A stretch of DNA of 64,000 nt from an uncultured Bacteroidales bacterium (GTDB lineage: Bacteria > Bacteroidota > Bacteroidia > Bacteroidales > Muribaculaceae), in NCBI GenBank assembly GCA_902784675.1, contig CACZVR010000001.1:62001-126000 (forward strand). The letters run 5' to 3'. A program made the translations under genes and the position numbers. Numbering within the stretch: the first letter of the stretch is position 1; every line of letters starts with the position of its first letter. This document shows positions 1 to 8,363 of this stretch, piece by piece. Under the pieces are notes generated by a model. That model was not told where the DNA came from and ran no database searches. It worked only from the letters and a program-made list of their open reading frames with translations.

Positions 1-162
1 CTCCATCACCAAACCTGCCTGATAGCTCGGCTTCATGCCGTGTTCAACATCCGAACCCCAGAAATTGGTCATGTCAAAACCGACCTTACCACCAATTTGA
101 AATTGAGCGCTTGCGCTCATGCACACGATTGCAGCAGCAATCAAAACAAAAAATTTCTTCAT
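1..162 (-). CDS. Outer-membrane beta-barrel protein, N-terminal part (runs off the window)
   Basis: Only the first 54 codons lie in the window; the gene continues past base 1. It starts with an ATG at 160-162. The protein opens with Lys-Lys, a hydrophobic stretch and a signal-peptidase-like Ala-Ser-Ala-Gln site near residue 19. A Gly-rich amphipathic strand (QIGGKVGFDMTNF) follows, like the first strand of small Bacteroidetes porin-family beta-barrels. The inferred role is a small outer-membrane barrel of unknown function. No exact TAnnTTTG promoter was found upstream; a one-mismatch version sits near 251-258. Confidence 0.7.
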   Translation of the reverse strand, partial: MKKFFVLIAAAIVCMSASAQFQIGGKVGFDMTNFWGSDVEHGMKPSYQAGLVME

Positions 163-338
163 AAAACTCGTTTTAAAAAATTTTAAAATAATTTCTGAAT
201 GTTGTTTGCTTGTTATGAAAGCGTTCTTTTTGCAAAAAACGCTTCTTTGACGAAAATATTTCTCTAAGGTTTAATTAAAGTGCCCCAAAAGCATATTTTT
301 TTGGCGATTTAGGACACTTTTCTGTAAAAAAGGAACAA

Positions 339-968
339 TCAACGGGAGTATTGTTTGCAGTACTGCTGGATGCCGCAGTTCAGGCAGTCGGGGCGCAACG
401 CCTTGCAAACATAGCGTCCATGCAACAAAATCCAGTGATGAGCCTTGAAGCGCAATTCAGTGGGAATGTGTCGCGTCAAATCACGCTCCACGTCATTGGG
501 TGTTTTGCCTTGAGACAATCCCAATCGGTGGGAGACACGATACACATGAGTGTCAACAGGAATTGTGGCTTGACCAAAGGCGGCTCCCATCACGACGTTG
601 GCAGTCTTGCGTCCCACACCCGGCAACGAAGTCAGATCCTTCATGTTGTCGGGGACTTTTCCCTCAAACTCGTCAACAAGTTTTTGTGCCATCGCCTGCA
701 GATGTGCTGCTTTGCTGTTGGGATAGGATACGCTCTTGACGTAGTTCAGTATGTCATCTACACTGGCTGCAGCCATGGCTTGTGGTGTGGGGTAGGCTGC
801 AAACAGCGCTGGTGTGACCATGTTCACGCGCTTGTCGGTGCATTGGGCACTCAACATCACAGCCACGAGTAACTCAAACGGGTCGCCGTGCTGTAATTCG
901 GTCTCGGGGTTGGGCTGTTCTTGTTGGAAATATTCCAGTATCCCTTGATATCTCTCCTTGATTGTCAT
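339..968 (-). CDS. nth: Endonuclease III (DNA glycosylase/AP lyase)
   Basis: Base-excision repair enzyme that removes oxidised pyrimidines and cleaves the abasic strand. The 209 residues match the family's usual length. The helix-hairpin-helix LPGVGRKTANVV carries the catalytic Lys, and VDTHVYR carries the catalytic Asp. The C-terminus has the [4Fe-4S] cluster pattern C-x6-C-x2-C-x5-C within the last 25 residues. It lies 81 bases downstream of pheS on the same strand with no promoter of its own visible, so it is probably co-transcribed. A weak inverted repeat (aaagtg/cacttt, 277-320) downstream may end the transcript. Confidence 0.97.
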   Translation of the reverse strand: MTIKERYQGILEYFQQEQPNPETELQHGDPFELLVAVMLSAQCTDKRVNMVTPALFAAYPTPQAMAAASVDDILNYVKSVSYPNSKAAHLQAMAQKLVDEFEGKVPDNMKDLTSLPGVGRKTANVVMGAAFGQATIPVDTHVYRVSHRLGLSQGKTPNDVERDLTRHIPTELRFKAHHWILLHGRYVCKALRPDCLNCGIQQYCKQYSR

Positions 969-988
969 CTTACTGGATAGTATGAAAG

Positions 989-1029
989 AGTGAGGAATCA
1001 GGACAATATAGTATTCCTAATTCCTCACT
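989..1029 (-). repeat. Inverted repeat in the pheS-nth spacer
   Basis: A 10-base arm (agtgaggaat, 989-998) is repeated inverted at 1020-1029. A second pair (aatcagga at 996-1003 and tcctgatt about 35 bases later) overlaps it, so two alternative hairpins are possible. There is no T-run, so RNA processing or attenuation is likelier than full termination. Confidence 0.5.
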
Positions 1030-1049
1030 TCTAATTCCTGATTAATGTA

Positions 1050-2087
1050 TTAATGTGCGCTCTTGAACTCGTCAAGGAAGCGAACGTCGTTCTCGCTGAA
1101 CATGCGCAGGTCTTTCACCATGTACTTCAGGTTGGTGATGCGTTCAACGCCAAGACCGAAGGCGTAGCCGCTATAAACCTTGCTGTCAATGCCACTGGCC
1201 TCAAGCACAGCGGGGTCTACCATGCCGCAACCCAAGATCTCGACCCAGCCAGTGTGTTTGCAGAAACCGCAGCCCTTGCCGCCGCACAGCATGCAAGTCA
1301 CGTCCATCTCGGCACTGGGCTCGGTGAACGGGAAGTAGCTGGGACGCAGACGAATTTCGGTCTCGGTACCGAACAATTCCTGTGCAAAGTGTAGCAGCAC
1401 TTGTTTCAGGTCGGCAAACGACACGTTCTTGTCGATGTAAAGACCCTCGATCTGGTGGAAGAAGCAGTGGGCGCGGGCTGTGATGGCCTCGTTGCGGTAA
1501 ACGCGACCCGGGCAGATGATGCGGATGGGCGGCTGCTGGCGTTCCATTGTGCGCACCTGCACCGAACTGGTGTGGCTGCGCAGCACGATGTTGCGTGTCA
1601 CATCCTGCTCGTTCTTCTCGATGAAAAAAGTGTCCTGCATGTCGCGGGCGGGATGGTCGGCTGCGAAGTTCAGCGCGCTGAACACGTGCCAGTCGTCCTC
1701 AACTTCGGGACCGTCGGCGATGGTGAAGCCCAGACGGGAGAAGATGTCGATAATCTGCTTGCGCACTACCGAAATCGGATGACGCGTACCTAACTCGGCG
1801 GGGAATGCGGGGCGGGTGATGTCAATCTTGTTCTGCTCCTTGGCCTGCTGTTTGGTAGCCTCGCGCAAGGCATTGATTTTCTCAGTAGCAAGATTTTTTA
1901 GTTCATTGAGTTTCTGTCCCAACTCACGTTTCTCCTCGGGAGCTACCTCGCGGAACTCGTTGAACAATGCTGTGATTTCACCTTTCTTGCTCAGGTATTT
2001 GATACGCAACGCCTCAAGTGCCTCTTCGTTCTCGGCCTTGAGCTCTGCAATCTGCGCTTTCAGCGCCTCTATTTTGTCTTTTAACAT
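1050..2087 (-). CDS. pheS: Phenylalanyl-tRNA synthetase alpha subunit
   Basis: Catalytic subunit of the class II synthetase that charges tRNA-Phe; it needs PheT, which is not in this window. The N-terminal coiled coil (about residues 1-85) binds tRNA. The catalytic core follows, with RPSYFPFTEPSAEMDV (motif 2 region) and GLGVERITNLKYMVKDLR (motif 3). Start choice: the open frame extends to a TTG at 2112-2114, but that TTG is part of the promoter element TACCTTTG, so it lies at or before the transcription start. The ATG at 2085-2087 gives a 345-residue protein beginning MLKDKIEALK, as expected for the family. Confidence 0.97.
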   Translation of the reverse strand: MLKDKIEALKAQIAELKAENEEALEALRIKYLSKKGEITALFNEFREVAPEEKRELGQKLNELKNLATEKINALREATKQQAKEQNKIDITRPAFPAELGTRHPISVVRKQIIDIFSRLGFTIADGPEVEDDWHVFSALNFAADHPARDMQDTFFIEKNEQDVTRNIVLRSHTSSVQVRTMERQQPPIRIICPGRVYRNEAITARAHCFFHQIEGLYIDKNVSFADLKQVLLHFAQELFGTETEIRLRPSYFPFTEPSAEMDVTCMLCGGKGCGFCKHTGWVEILGCGMVDPAVLEASGIDSKVYSGYAFGLGVERITNLKYMVKDLRMFSENDVRFLDEFKSAH

Positions 2088-2111
2088 AGTCTTATTGCTT
2101 GTTTTAACATG

Positions 2112-2119
2112 CAAAGGTA
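2112..2119 (-). promoter_or_regulatory. Promoter -7 element of pheS
   Basis: Exact Bacteroidetes -7 motif TACCTTTG on the minus strand, about 25 bases before the chosen pheS ATG. No clear -33 element was seen. Confidence 0.75.
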
Positions 2120-2369
2120 GTAAATAGTTTTCAGTTAGCAGTTAATAGGGAATAGTTTTTTTCGGCAATGTTCATTGACAAGATTTTAGAAGTTTTCTTG
2201 CATACATCAAGAATTATGACGTATTTTGTAAACAAACAGTGTATGAGTTGATTTTGATTTAGTTGCTATGTTGGCTAGGTCACTATAAATCAATGATATG
2301 TGTTTCTGTTAGCCTTTTGTAATTAACTTTTAATTTCCATTAACTAGATAATTAACAGGTATTTTTATC

Positions 2370-2945
2370 ATGAAAAAGTTTCAATTTCTCTTTTTGGGAC
2401 TAATGTTAGTCTTGCCCTGCAGCGTGTTTTCTCAGAACTATTTGTATGGCGACGTGAACAGTGACGGCGAGGTAAACATTGCCGATGTCAATGCTGTTAT
2501 TGGTGTTATCCTTGACAATCATCATTCTAACGACATTGTGGGTAGCTGGATATCGGAGTATGCCATCAATGAGAATGGAGAGAGATTTGATATTCCAGCG
2601 ACTATTGAGGTTAGTTATGACTTTTATGAAGATCAAACAGGAAGATGGGGCTATCATCCTAGTGCCGAAAGCATTATCATGGATTATGTCGGCTTGAGGT
2701 GGGAGCAGCAAGCCCGGCGTTTATATCTTTGGTACGATGACGGTGAACACGAAGAATTGTACTATGAGATTAATGATGAAGGCTATCTGCTGTTGTCGCT
2801 CAACGCACAATTATCTCAATACACTGCCTACCGACCCATCATTAGAGTCAATGCTCACGGGTCAAAAGGGGAAGACAAGGATTCCCGTGCAACGATTGTT
2901 CGCAAATCACGTGCAGTCAGTGGGGAACATCAAACGGTAGAATAG
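2370..2945 (+). CDS. Secreted lipocalin-like protein with a dockerin-like N-terminal repeat
   Basis: 191 residues. Signal peptide 1-21 (MKKFQFLFLGLMLVLPCSVFS). Residues about 26-50 form one dockerin type I-like calcium-binding repeat (GDVNSDGEVNIADVNAVI) with the D-x-N-x-D-G spacing. The next part begins IVGSW and reads like a small lipocalin-type barrel (family assignment is an inference). The last 35 residues are polar and basic. The dockerin-like repeat resembles the C-terminal tails of the three C10 peptidases at 10.7-15.3 kb, but here it is single and N-terminal. No exact TAnnTTTG promoter was found in the 255 bases upstream. Confidence 0.75.
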   Translation: MKKFQFLFLGLMLVLPCSVFSQNYLYGDVNSDGEVNIADVNAVIGVILDNHHSNDIVGSWISEYAINENGERFDIPATIEVSYDFYEDQTGRWGYHPSAESIIMDYVGLRWEQQARRLYLWYDDGEHEELYYEINDEGYLLLSLNAQLSQYTAYRPIIRVNAHGSKGEDKDSRATIVRKSRAVSGEHQTVE

Positions 2946-2967
2946 GACGCATTTATTGATAACTACA

Positions 2968-3019
2968 TATCATAAACCCTGTACTTGACCATGACAACGC
3001 AAGTACAGGGTTTATGATA
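2968..3019. terminator. Bidirectional terminator (20-bp perfect stem)
   Basis: Perfect inverted repeat, arms 2968-2987 and 3000-3019, with a 12-base loop. It lies between the convergent genes ending at 2945 (+) and 3050 (-). Confidence 0.85.
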
Positions 3020-3049
3020 ATTCTTGCTCAGTGTTGCTGCCGAGCGTGT

Positions 3050-4264
3050 TTACGGCTCACGGCCCTCAACGATGGCCTCGGTGTCATGGGCAATCATGTA
3101 TTCCTCGTCGGTGAGGACGACCACCACTTTGACCTTGCTGTCGGGCAGGCTGATTTCGCCTTCTTTGCCACGCCACAGTTGGTCATTGAGCTGCTCATCG
3201 ATCTTGACGCCCAGGTAGGAGAGCTGGCGGCACACGCGCTTGCGGGTCTGGAACTGGTTTTCGCCGACACCACCTGTAAAGGCGATAATGTCCACACCGT
3301 TCAGTTCGGCTGCATAAGCGCCGATGTACTTCAGGATGCGCAATTCGTACATGTCAAGTGCCAGTTGAGCACGCTTGTCATTTTTCTCCTCGGCTGCGTC
3401 AACCACGTCGCGCATGTCACTGCTCAGGCCGGTAATGCCAAGTACACCGCTCTTCTTGTTGATGATGTTGAGCATCTCGGCAGGCGTGAGGTTGTACTTC
3501 TCCATGAGGAATAGCAATGCACCCGGGTCAACATCACCCGAGCGGGTACCCATCATCAGGCCCTCGGTAGGGGTGAGACCCATCGTGGTGTCGATGCTCT
3601 TGCCGTCCTTGATGGCGCTGATGCTGGCACCGTTGCCGATGTGACAGCAGATGATGCGCTTGCCCTCGGGGGTCGTGCCCAACATCTCACACACGCGCTG
3701 AGCGACGAAACGATGGCTCGTGCCATGGAAACCATAACGGCGCACATGGTCCTGGGTGTAATACTCCATGGGCAGCGGATACATGTAGGCCGCCTTGGGC
3801 ATCGTCTGGTGGAATGCGGTGTCAAATACACCCACTTGGGGAACGCCGGGCAATACAGCCTCGATGGCCTCGATACCAGCCATGTTCACGGGATTGTGCA
3901 ACGGAGCAATGCCGTAGCACTCGCGAATCATGTCCTTCACCTCGTCGGTGATGAGGACGCTGCGGCTGAATTTCTCACCGCCATGCACTACACGGTGACC
4001 CACTGCATCGATTTCCTTCAGGTCCTTGATGCAACCATACTCGGGATGTACCAGTGCGTCAAGGATAGCCTTGATGGCACCCTTGTGGTCGGTAAGACCC
4101 AGGTCGATATTCTTCTTGCTGCCATCATCAAATTTCAGCTTGATGAAACCGTCGGGCAGACCGATTTTTTCCACACCACCCTCGGCGAGGGTCTTGTTCT
4201 CCTTGATCTCGATGAGTTTGTACTTGGCAGAGCTGCTGCCGCAATTGAGCACTAAAATGTTCAT
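3050..4264 (-). CDS. ackA: Acetate kinase
   Basis: Converts acetyl phosphate and ADP to acetate and ATP, the energy-yielding last step of acetate fermentation. The 404 residues are the usual length. Motifs in order: VLNCGSSSAKYKL at the N-terminus, GHRVVHGGEKF, DTAFHQTMP, YGFHGTSHRFV, then HIGNGAS and TRSGDVDPG, and FTGGVGENQ near the C-terminus, all typical of the ASKHA acetate kinase fold. It lies 78 bases downstream of pta, so pta-ackA is one unit. The transcript ends at the shared hairpin at 2968-3019. Confidence 0.98.
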   Translation of the reverse strand: MNILVLNCGSSSAKYKLIEIKENKTLAEGGVEKIGLPDGFIKLKFDDGSKKNIDLGLTDHKGAIKAILDALVHPEYGCIKDLKEIDAVGHRVVHGGEKFSRSVLITDEVKDMIRECYGIAPLHNPVNMAGIEAIEAVLPGVPQVGVFDTAFHQTMPKAAYMYPLPMEYYTQDHVRRYGFHGTSHRFVAQRVCEMLGTTPEGKRIICCHIGNGASISAIKDGKSIDTTMGLTPTEGLMMGTRSGDVDPGALLFLMEKYNLTPAEMLNIINKKSGVLGITGLSSDMRDVVDAAEEKNDKRAQLALDMYELRILKYIGAYAAELNGVDIIAFTGGVGENQFQTRKRVCRQLSYLGVKIDEQLNDQLWRGKEGEISLPDSKVKVVVVLTDEEYMIAHDTEAIVEGREP

Positions 4265-4342
4265 TTTTCTAATTTATATAAGTATGAGTTTTCTCTAATT
4301 TTAAAAATGCCTATAGTCTAACACCTAAAGCCTAACGCCTTT

Positions 4343-5353
4343 TCATCTGTTGATTGCCTGGTTGCAAGTCAGGATCACGGTGCGGTAGATGTCGTCCTCG
4401 TTGCAGCCGCGAGACAGGTCGTTGACGGGGGCGGCAAGACCTTGCAGGACGGGACCCACAGCCTTGGCACCGGCGATGCGTTGCACGAGTTTATAAGCGA
4501 TGTTGCCTACACCCAGGTCGGGGAACACGAGCACGTTGGCATGACCGGCGATGTCGCTACCGGGAGCCTTGCTGGCGCCCACGCTGGGCACGATGGCTGC
4601 ATCAGCCTGTAGCTCGCCGTCAATCTTTAAGTTGGGATTCATTTCCTTGGCCAAACGGGTTGCTTCAACCACTTTGTCCACGCGTTCATGCTTGGCGCTA
4701 CCCTTGGTCGAGAAGCTCAACATGGCAATCTTCGGGTCGTCAATTTCGGCAAGTGCACGTGCGGTGCGGTCGGCACTCACTGCAATCTGGGCCAGTTGCT
4801 GTGCATCGGGGTCGGGCACTACAGCACAGTCGGCAAACACCATCACACCGTTGTGGCCGTAAGGGGAACCCTCGGGCAGCAACATCAGGAATGCACCGCT
4901 CACAGTGCTGATGCCTGGAGCCGTCTTGAGCACCTGGAAAGCTGCACGCAGCACGTTACCTGTCGTGTTCATCGCTCCGGCAACCTGACCATCAGCGTCA
5001 CCGGCCTTAATGAGCAAGCAACCCAGATAAAGCGGGTCGAGCACTTTCTTACGGGCGTCCTCGATGGTCACACCTTTTGCTTTGCGCAGTTCGTAAAACA
5101 GCTGTGCATATTTCTCGACAGCCTCGCCATCGTTAGGATTGATGACCGTGGCCTTGTCGATGTTGTTGAGCCCCAGTTCACTGGCTTTGGCCATGATTTC
5201 GGCTTTGTCACCGATGAACACAACATCAGCGATGCCGTCAGCGATGATGCGGTCGGCAGCGGTTAACGTGCGGGGTTCAGTACTCTCGGGAAGAACGATG
5301 CGCTGCCTCTTGGCAATCGCGTTGCTTTTGAGTTTCTCAAATAAAGGTTCCAT
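4343..5353 (-). CDS. pta: Phosphate acetyltransferase
   Basis: Converts acetyl-CoA and phosphate to acetyl phosphate, feeding AckA. The 336 residues are the short single-domain (PTA_PTB) form without the DRTGG regulatory domain. Visible family segments include RIVLPESTEPRTL at the N-terminus, DADGQVAGAMNTTGNVLR mid-protein, SFSTKGSAKHERVDKV and FPDLGVGNIAYKLVQR near the end. It is the first gene of the pta-ackA unit, with a TACCTTTG promoter 55 bases upstream. Confidence 0.98.
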   Translation of the reverse strand: MEPLFEKLKSNAIAKRQRIVLPESTEPRTLTAADRIIADGIADVVFIGDKAEIMAKASELGLNNIDKATVINPNDGEAVEKYAQLFYELRKAKGVTIEDARKKVLDPLYLGCLLIKAGDADGQVAGAMNTTGNVLRAAFQVLKTAPGISTVSGAFLMLLPEGSPYGHNGVMVFADCAVVPDPDAQQLAQIAVSADRTARALAEIDDPKIAMLSFSTKGSAKHERVDKVVEATRLAKEMNPNLKIDGELQADAAIVPSVGASKAPGSDIAGHANVLVFPDLGVGNIAYKLVQRIAGAKAVGPVLQGLAAPVNDLSRGCNEDDIYRTVILTCNQAINR

Positions 5354-5408
5354 GTTGTTGTTTTAACAGTTTTTTTAGGAAAACAGATGTTAATTTGATT
5401 CTCTGCCC

Positions 5409-5416
5409 CAAAGGTA
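5409..5416 (-). promoter_or_regulatory. Promoter -7 element of pta-ackA
   Basis: Exact TACCTTTG on the minus strand; the -33 region is not recognisable. Confidence 0.75.
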
Positions 5417-5460
5417 CTGCTTTTTTCAAATATATCATGCAACCATGGCAAAAAACATCG

Positions 5461-5497
5461 CACTCTAGCTGCTATATTATCTATAGTGGCTAGAGTG
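5461..5497 (-). terminator. Terminator after trkH
   Basis: Two-step hairpin: outer arms 5461-5469/5489-5497 (9 bp) and inner ctata/tatag (5 bp), separated by a tg/tg internal loop. On the minus strand a T-rich stretch follows. It sits 31 bases past the trkH stop. Confidence 0.7.
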
Positions 5498-5527
5498 AAC
5501 CGTGTGATGAGGATGCAACAGGCTTTA

Positions 5528-7009
5528 TCAGTCTTTTCTCCAGAATGAACTGGTAAAGATGACAAGGACGGTGAACAGTTCAAGACGTCCCACCATCATC
5601 TCGAAGGCAAGTACCCATTTGGCAGCAGGGTGGAGAATAACCCATGAGCTGTCAGGACCGGTGACACCATAGCCGATGCCCACATTGCTGATGGCCGACA
5701 TCGAAGTGTACATTGCATCAAAGACGGGTATATCAAAGAATGTGAGATACAATGCCACAACCATGATGATGCCGATGTAGACAGCAAAAAAAGTGTTCAC
5801 CTTGCTCACCACATGGTTGGGAACGGGCTTGCCGTCGATGTGGACTGCTCGCACCGAGTTGGTGTGCAACACACGGTAGAATTCGTTGGCAGTGTTCTTC
5901 AGCAAGACGATGAGGCGGTCCATCTTGGCGCCACCTGAAGTAGATCCTGCCATTCCGCCGAAGAACATCATCACCATCAATATGACAGTGACAAATTCAC
6001 CGCTGTCCTCGTAGTCAAAGGTGGAGAAGCCGGTTGATGTGATTGCCGAAATAGTGTCAAACGAACCGTAGACAAAGCGATCGAAATTATTGTCAAGGAA
6101 GGCTTTGTAGGCCATATAGGCAACGATGATGACGGTCGTGATGAGTGCTGTCATGCAATACCACCGCAGGGTGTTGTTGTCGCGGATGCGCTTGAAATCG
6201 CCGCGGAAGGTGGCAGCAATGATCGAGAAACTGATACCACCAATGAACATGAAGATGATGACCACGATGAATACATAGCTTGACCGCCAATAATCAAGAC
6301 CGATATTCTTGGTGGAGTACCCGCCTGTCGAAGTTGTGGTCATGGCGTGACAGATCGCATCAAACCAGTCCATGGGACCTGCTACCAATAACAATGTGAG
6401 CAGGAACGTGAGACCGATGTAGATGAGCCACAAGTCCTTGGCGGTCTGACTCACGCGTGGACGCAGCCTCTCATGGGTGATACCTGTCACTTCGGCATTG
6501 AACAGCGCGATGCCTCCTTTCTGGTTCAGCATGGGAATCACGGCGAGGGTGAACAGGATGATTCCCATTCCTCCAATCCACTGTGTCATGGCACGCCAGA
6601 AAAGCACGCCGTGAGGTATCTCCTCCACATAGCGGATTACGCTTGACCCGGTTGTGGTGAACCCGGCCATCGTTTCAAAGAAGGCGTCTGTCACATTATT
6701 GAATGTGTCGCTGAACAAATAGGGCAACATGCCGAACAGTGAGAAGAACACCCAAATGATGGCTGTGAGCATCAACCCCTCTCGCTTGTGCATTGAATTG
6801 CTTTTGGGCCTGATGCCGAATGCCATCAGCGCTCCAGCTCCTGCTGTGATTGCTGTGCTGTAGATGAAGGCCCACAATGATGTGGATTCATTGTAGAGAC
6901 AAGATATACCAAGCGGCAACAGCATGAATGCTGCCTCAATCAGCAGCAGCCAGCCTTGCATTCTCAGCACTATGGCAAAATTGATATGTTGCTTTTCTCG
7001 CTTGTGCAT
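5528..7009 (-). CDS. trkH: Trk-type potassium uptake protein, membrane subunit
   Basis: Potassium channel-like subunit of the Trk/Ktr system in the inner membrane. The 493 residues are almost entirely hydrophobic, with repeated membrane-pore-membrane units. Pore-loop-like segments include AGFTTTGSSVI, TTTSTGGYST, ITSTGFST and AISNVGIGY, each with the single conserved filter Gly expected for TrkH. Its ATG overlaps the stop of trkA by one base (TGATG), implying translational coupling and near-equal expression with its NAD-binding gating partner. Confidence 0.97.
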   Translation of the reverse strand: MHKREKQHINFAIVLRMQGWLLLIEAAFMLLPLGISCLYNESTSLWAFIYSTAITAGAGALMAFGIRPKSNSMHKREGLMLTAIIWVFFSLFGMLPYLFSDTFNNVTDAFFETMAGFTTTGSSVIRYVEEIPHGVLFWRAMTQWIGGMGIILFTLAVIPMLNQKGGIALFNAEVTGITHERLRPRVSQTAKDLWLIYIGLTFLLTLLLVAGPMDWFDAICHAMTTTSTGGYSTKNIGLDYWRSSYVFIVVIIFMFIGGISFSIIAATFRGDFKRIRDNNTLRWYCMTALITTVIIVAYMAYKAFLDNNFDRFVYGSFDTISAITSTGFSTFDYEDSGEFVTVILMVMMFFGGMAGSTSGGAKMDRLIVLLKNTANEFYRVLHTNSVRAVHIDGKPVPNHVVSKVNTFFAVYIGIIMVVALYLTFFDIPVFDAMYTSMSAISNVGIGYGVTGPDSSWVILHPAAKWVLAFEMMVGRLELFTVLVIFTSSFWRKD

Positions 7010-8340
7010 CAGGAGAAGTATTTATCAAGTTTGTGAATCGCACCTTGCAGACAGAAGACCACTACGTGGTCACCCGCTTGGATGCGGGTGTTGCCGTTCA
7101 CGAGTTGGCCTTCTCCGTCACGCACCAGGCCGGCAATCGTGAAGTCACGGCTCAGTTTCAAATCCTTGACATCAGATTTTGTGACTCGGTCGCCTTCTTG
7201 GACAATCACCTCGGCCACCTCGGCATCGGGTAATGCCAGACAACGGGCATTCTCCTCGTCGGCATCTATCATGATCTGATAGATGCGGCTTGAAGCCAAC
7301 AGTTTCTTGTTGACGATGGTGCCGATGTTGAGGGCTTCGGCCTCGTTGATGAACTGGATATCCTCGACTTGAGCAATGGTTTTTGGTACACCGTTGGTCT
7401 TCGCAATCATGCAAGCCATCATGTTCACCGCACTGTTCTCGCCCAGGGCGATAAAGGCGTCATAGTAGCTCACGCTCTCTTCCTCGTTGAGTTCCGAGTC
7501 GCGGAAGTCACCTTGCACGAGCTTGCAGTTGGGGTAGCGTTGTGCCAGTTCCTCGCATCGGGCCTCATCGCTCTCGATGATTTTGATGTCAACCGATTTT
7601 CCCAACCGCTTGATAATCTGTTCAGCAATATCGTTGCCACCCACGATGAGCACATTGTCAACAGTATTCTGCACCTTACCGCAGGCCTCACGCACCTCGT
7701 CGATGTGGTCGCGTGTGGTGGCAATGTAAGCAATATCGTTCTCTAGAACTCGGTCGTCGCCTCGTGGAATGATGATTTCGCGGTTGCGCTTGATGGCCGA
7801 CACATGCAGGTATTCACTGATACCTGACATTTCCTTGAGCATCTTACCCACGATGCGAGCGTTTTTGCGGATTTTCACACCCACTACAATGAGCTCACCC
7901 TCAAAAAGTTCAAACCAGTTTCGCGCCCACGTTCTTTTCAGTGCGCTGGAAATCTCACGGGCTGCAAGCATCTCGGGATAGATGAGATTGTCGATGCCCA
8001 TGGCGGAGAAATGAGAACGCCATTTTTCGCTGAAGAACTCGTCATTATCGATGCGCGCTACGGTACGTTTCGCTCCCAGACGTTTGGCCATTGAGCATGA
8101 CAGGATGTTGCGAGCCTCGCTCTTGGTCACTGCGATGAACAGGTCACAAGCACCAGTCTTGATGGCATTCAAGTCACTGAACGAGATGGCGCTGCCCTGA
8201 TGGGTGAGCAGGTTGTAGTTCTCCAACGGCTCAAGCTTCCTGTTCTCAGTGTCCATGACAATGATGTCTTGTTCCTCGTTGCTCAACATCTTGGCTAGAT
8301 GTGTACCGACTTCGCCTGCACCGGCAATAACGATTCTCAT
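7009..8340 (-). CDS. trkA: Trk potassium uptake, NAD-binding regulatory subunit
   Basis: Cytoplasmic gating ring of the Trk system. The 443-residue protein has two RCK modules: a first Rossmann fold starting MRIVIAGAGEVGTHLAK with its TrkA_C part, then a second beginning VLIVGGNDIAEQIIKRLG and its own TrkA_C part. The frame is open 29 codons further upstream, but the ATG at 8338-8340 begins directly at the Rossmann strand and lies 23 bases after dxs, which fits an operon start. Confidence 0.97.
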   Translation of the reverse strand: MRIVIAGAGEVGTHLAKMLSNEEQDIIVMDTENRKLEPLENYNLLTHQGSAISFSDLNAIKTGACDLFIAVTKSEARNILSCSMAKRLGAKRTVARIDNDEFFSEKWRSHFSAMGIDNLIYPEMLAAREISSALKRTWARNWFELFEGELIVVGVKIRKNARIVGKMLKEMSGISEYLHVSAIKRNREIIIPRGDDRVLENDIAYIATTRDHIDEVREACGKVQNTVDNVLIVGGNDIAEQIIKRLGKSVDIKIIESDEARCEELAQRYPNCKLVQGDFRDSELNEEESVSYYDAFIALGENSAVNMMACMIAKTNGVPKTIAQVEDIQFINEAEALNIGTIVNKKLLASSRIYQIMIDADEENARCLALPDAEVAEVIVQEGDRVTKSDVKDLKLSRDFTIAGLVRDGEGQLVNGNTRIQAGDHVVVFCLQGAIHKLDKYFS

Positions 8341-8363
8341 AAGTTTATCTACTTGATTGGTTG

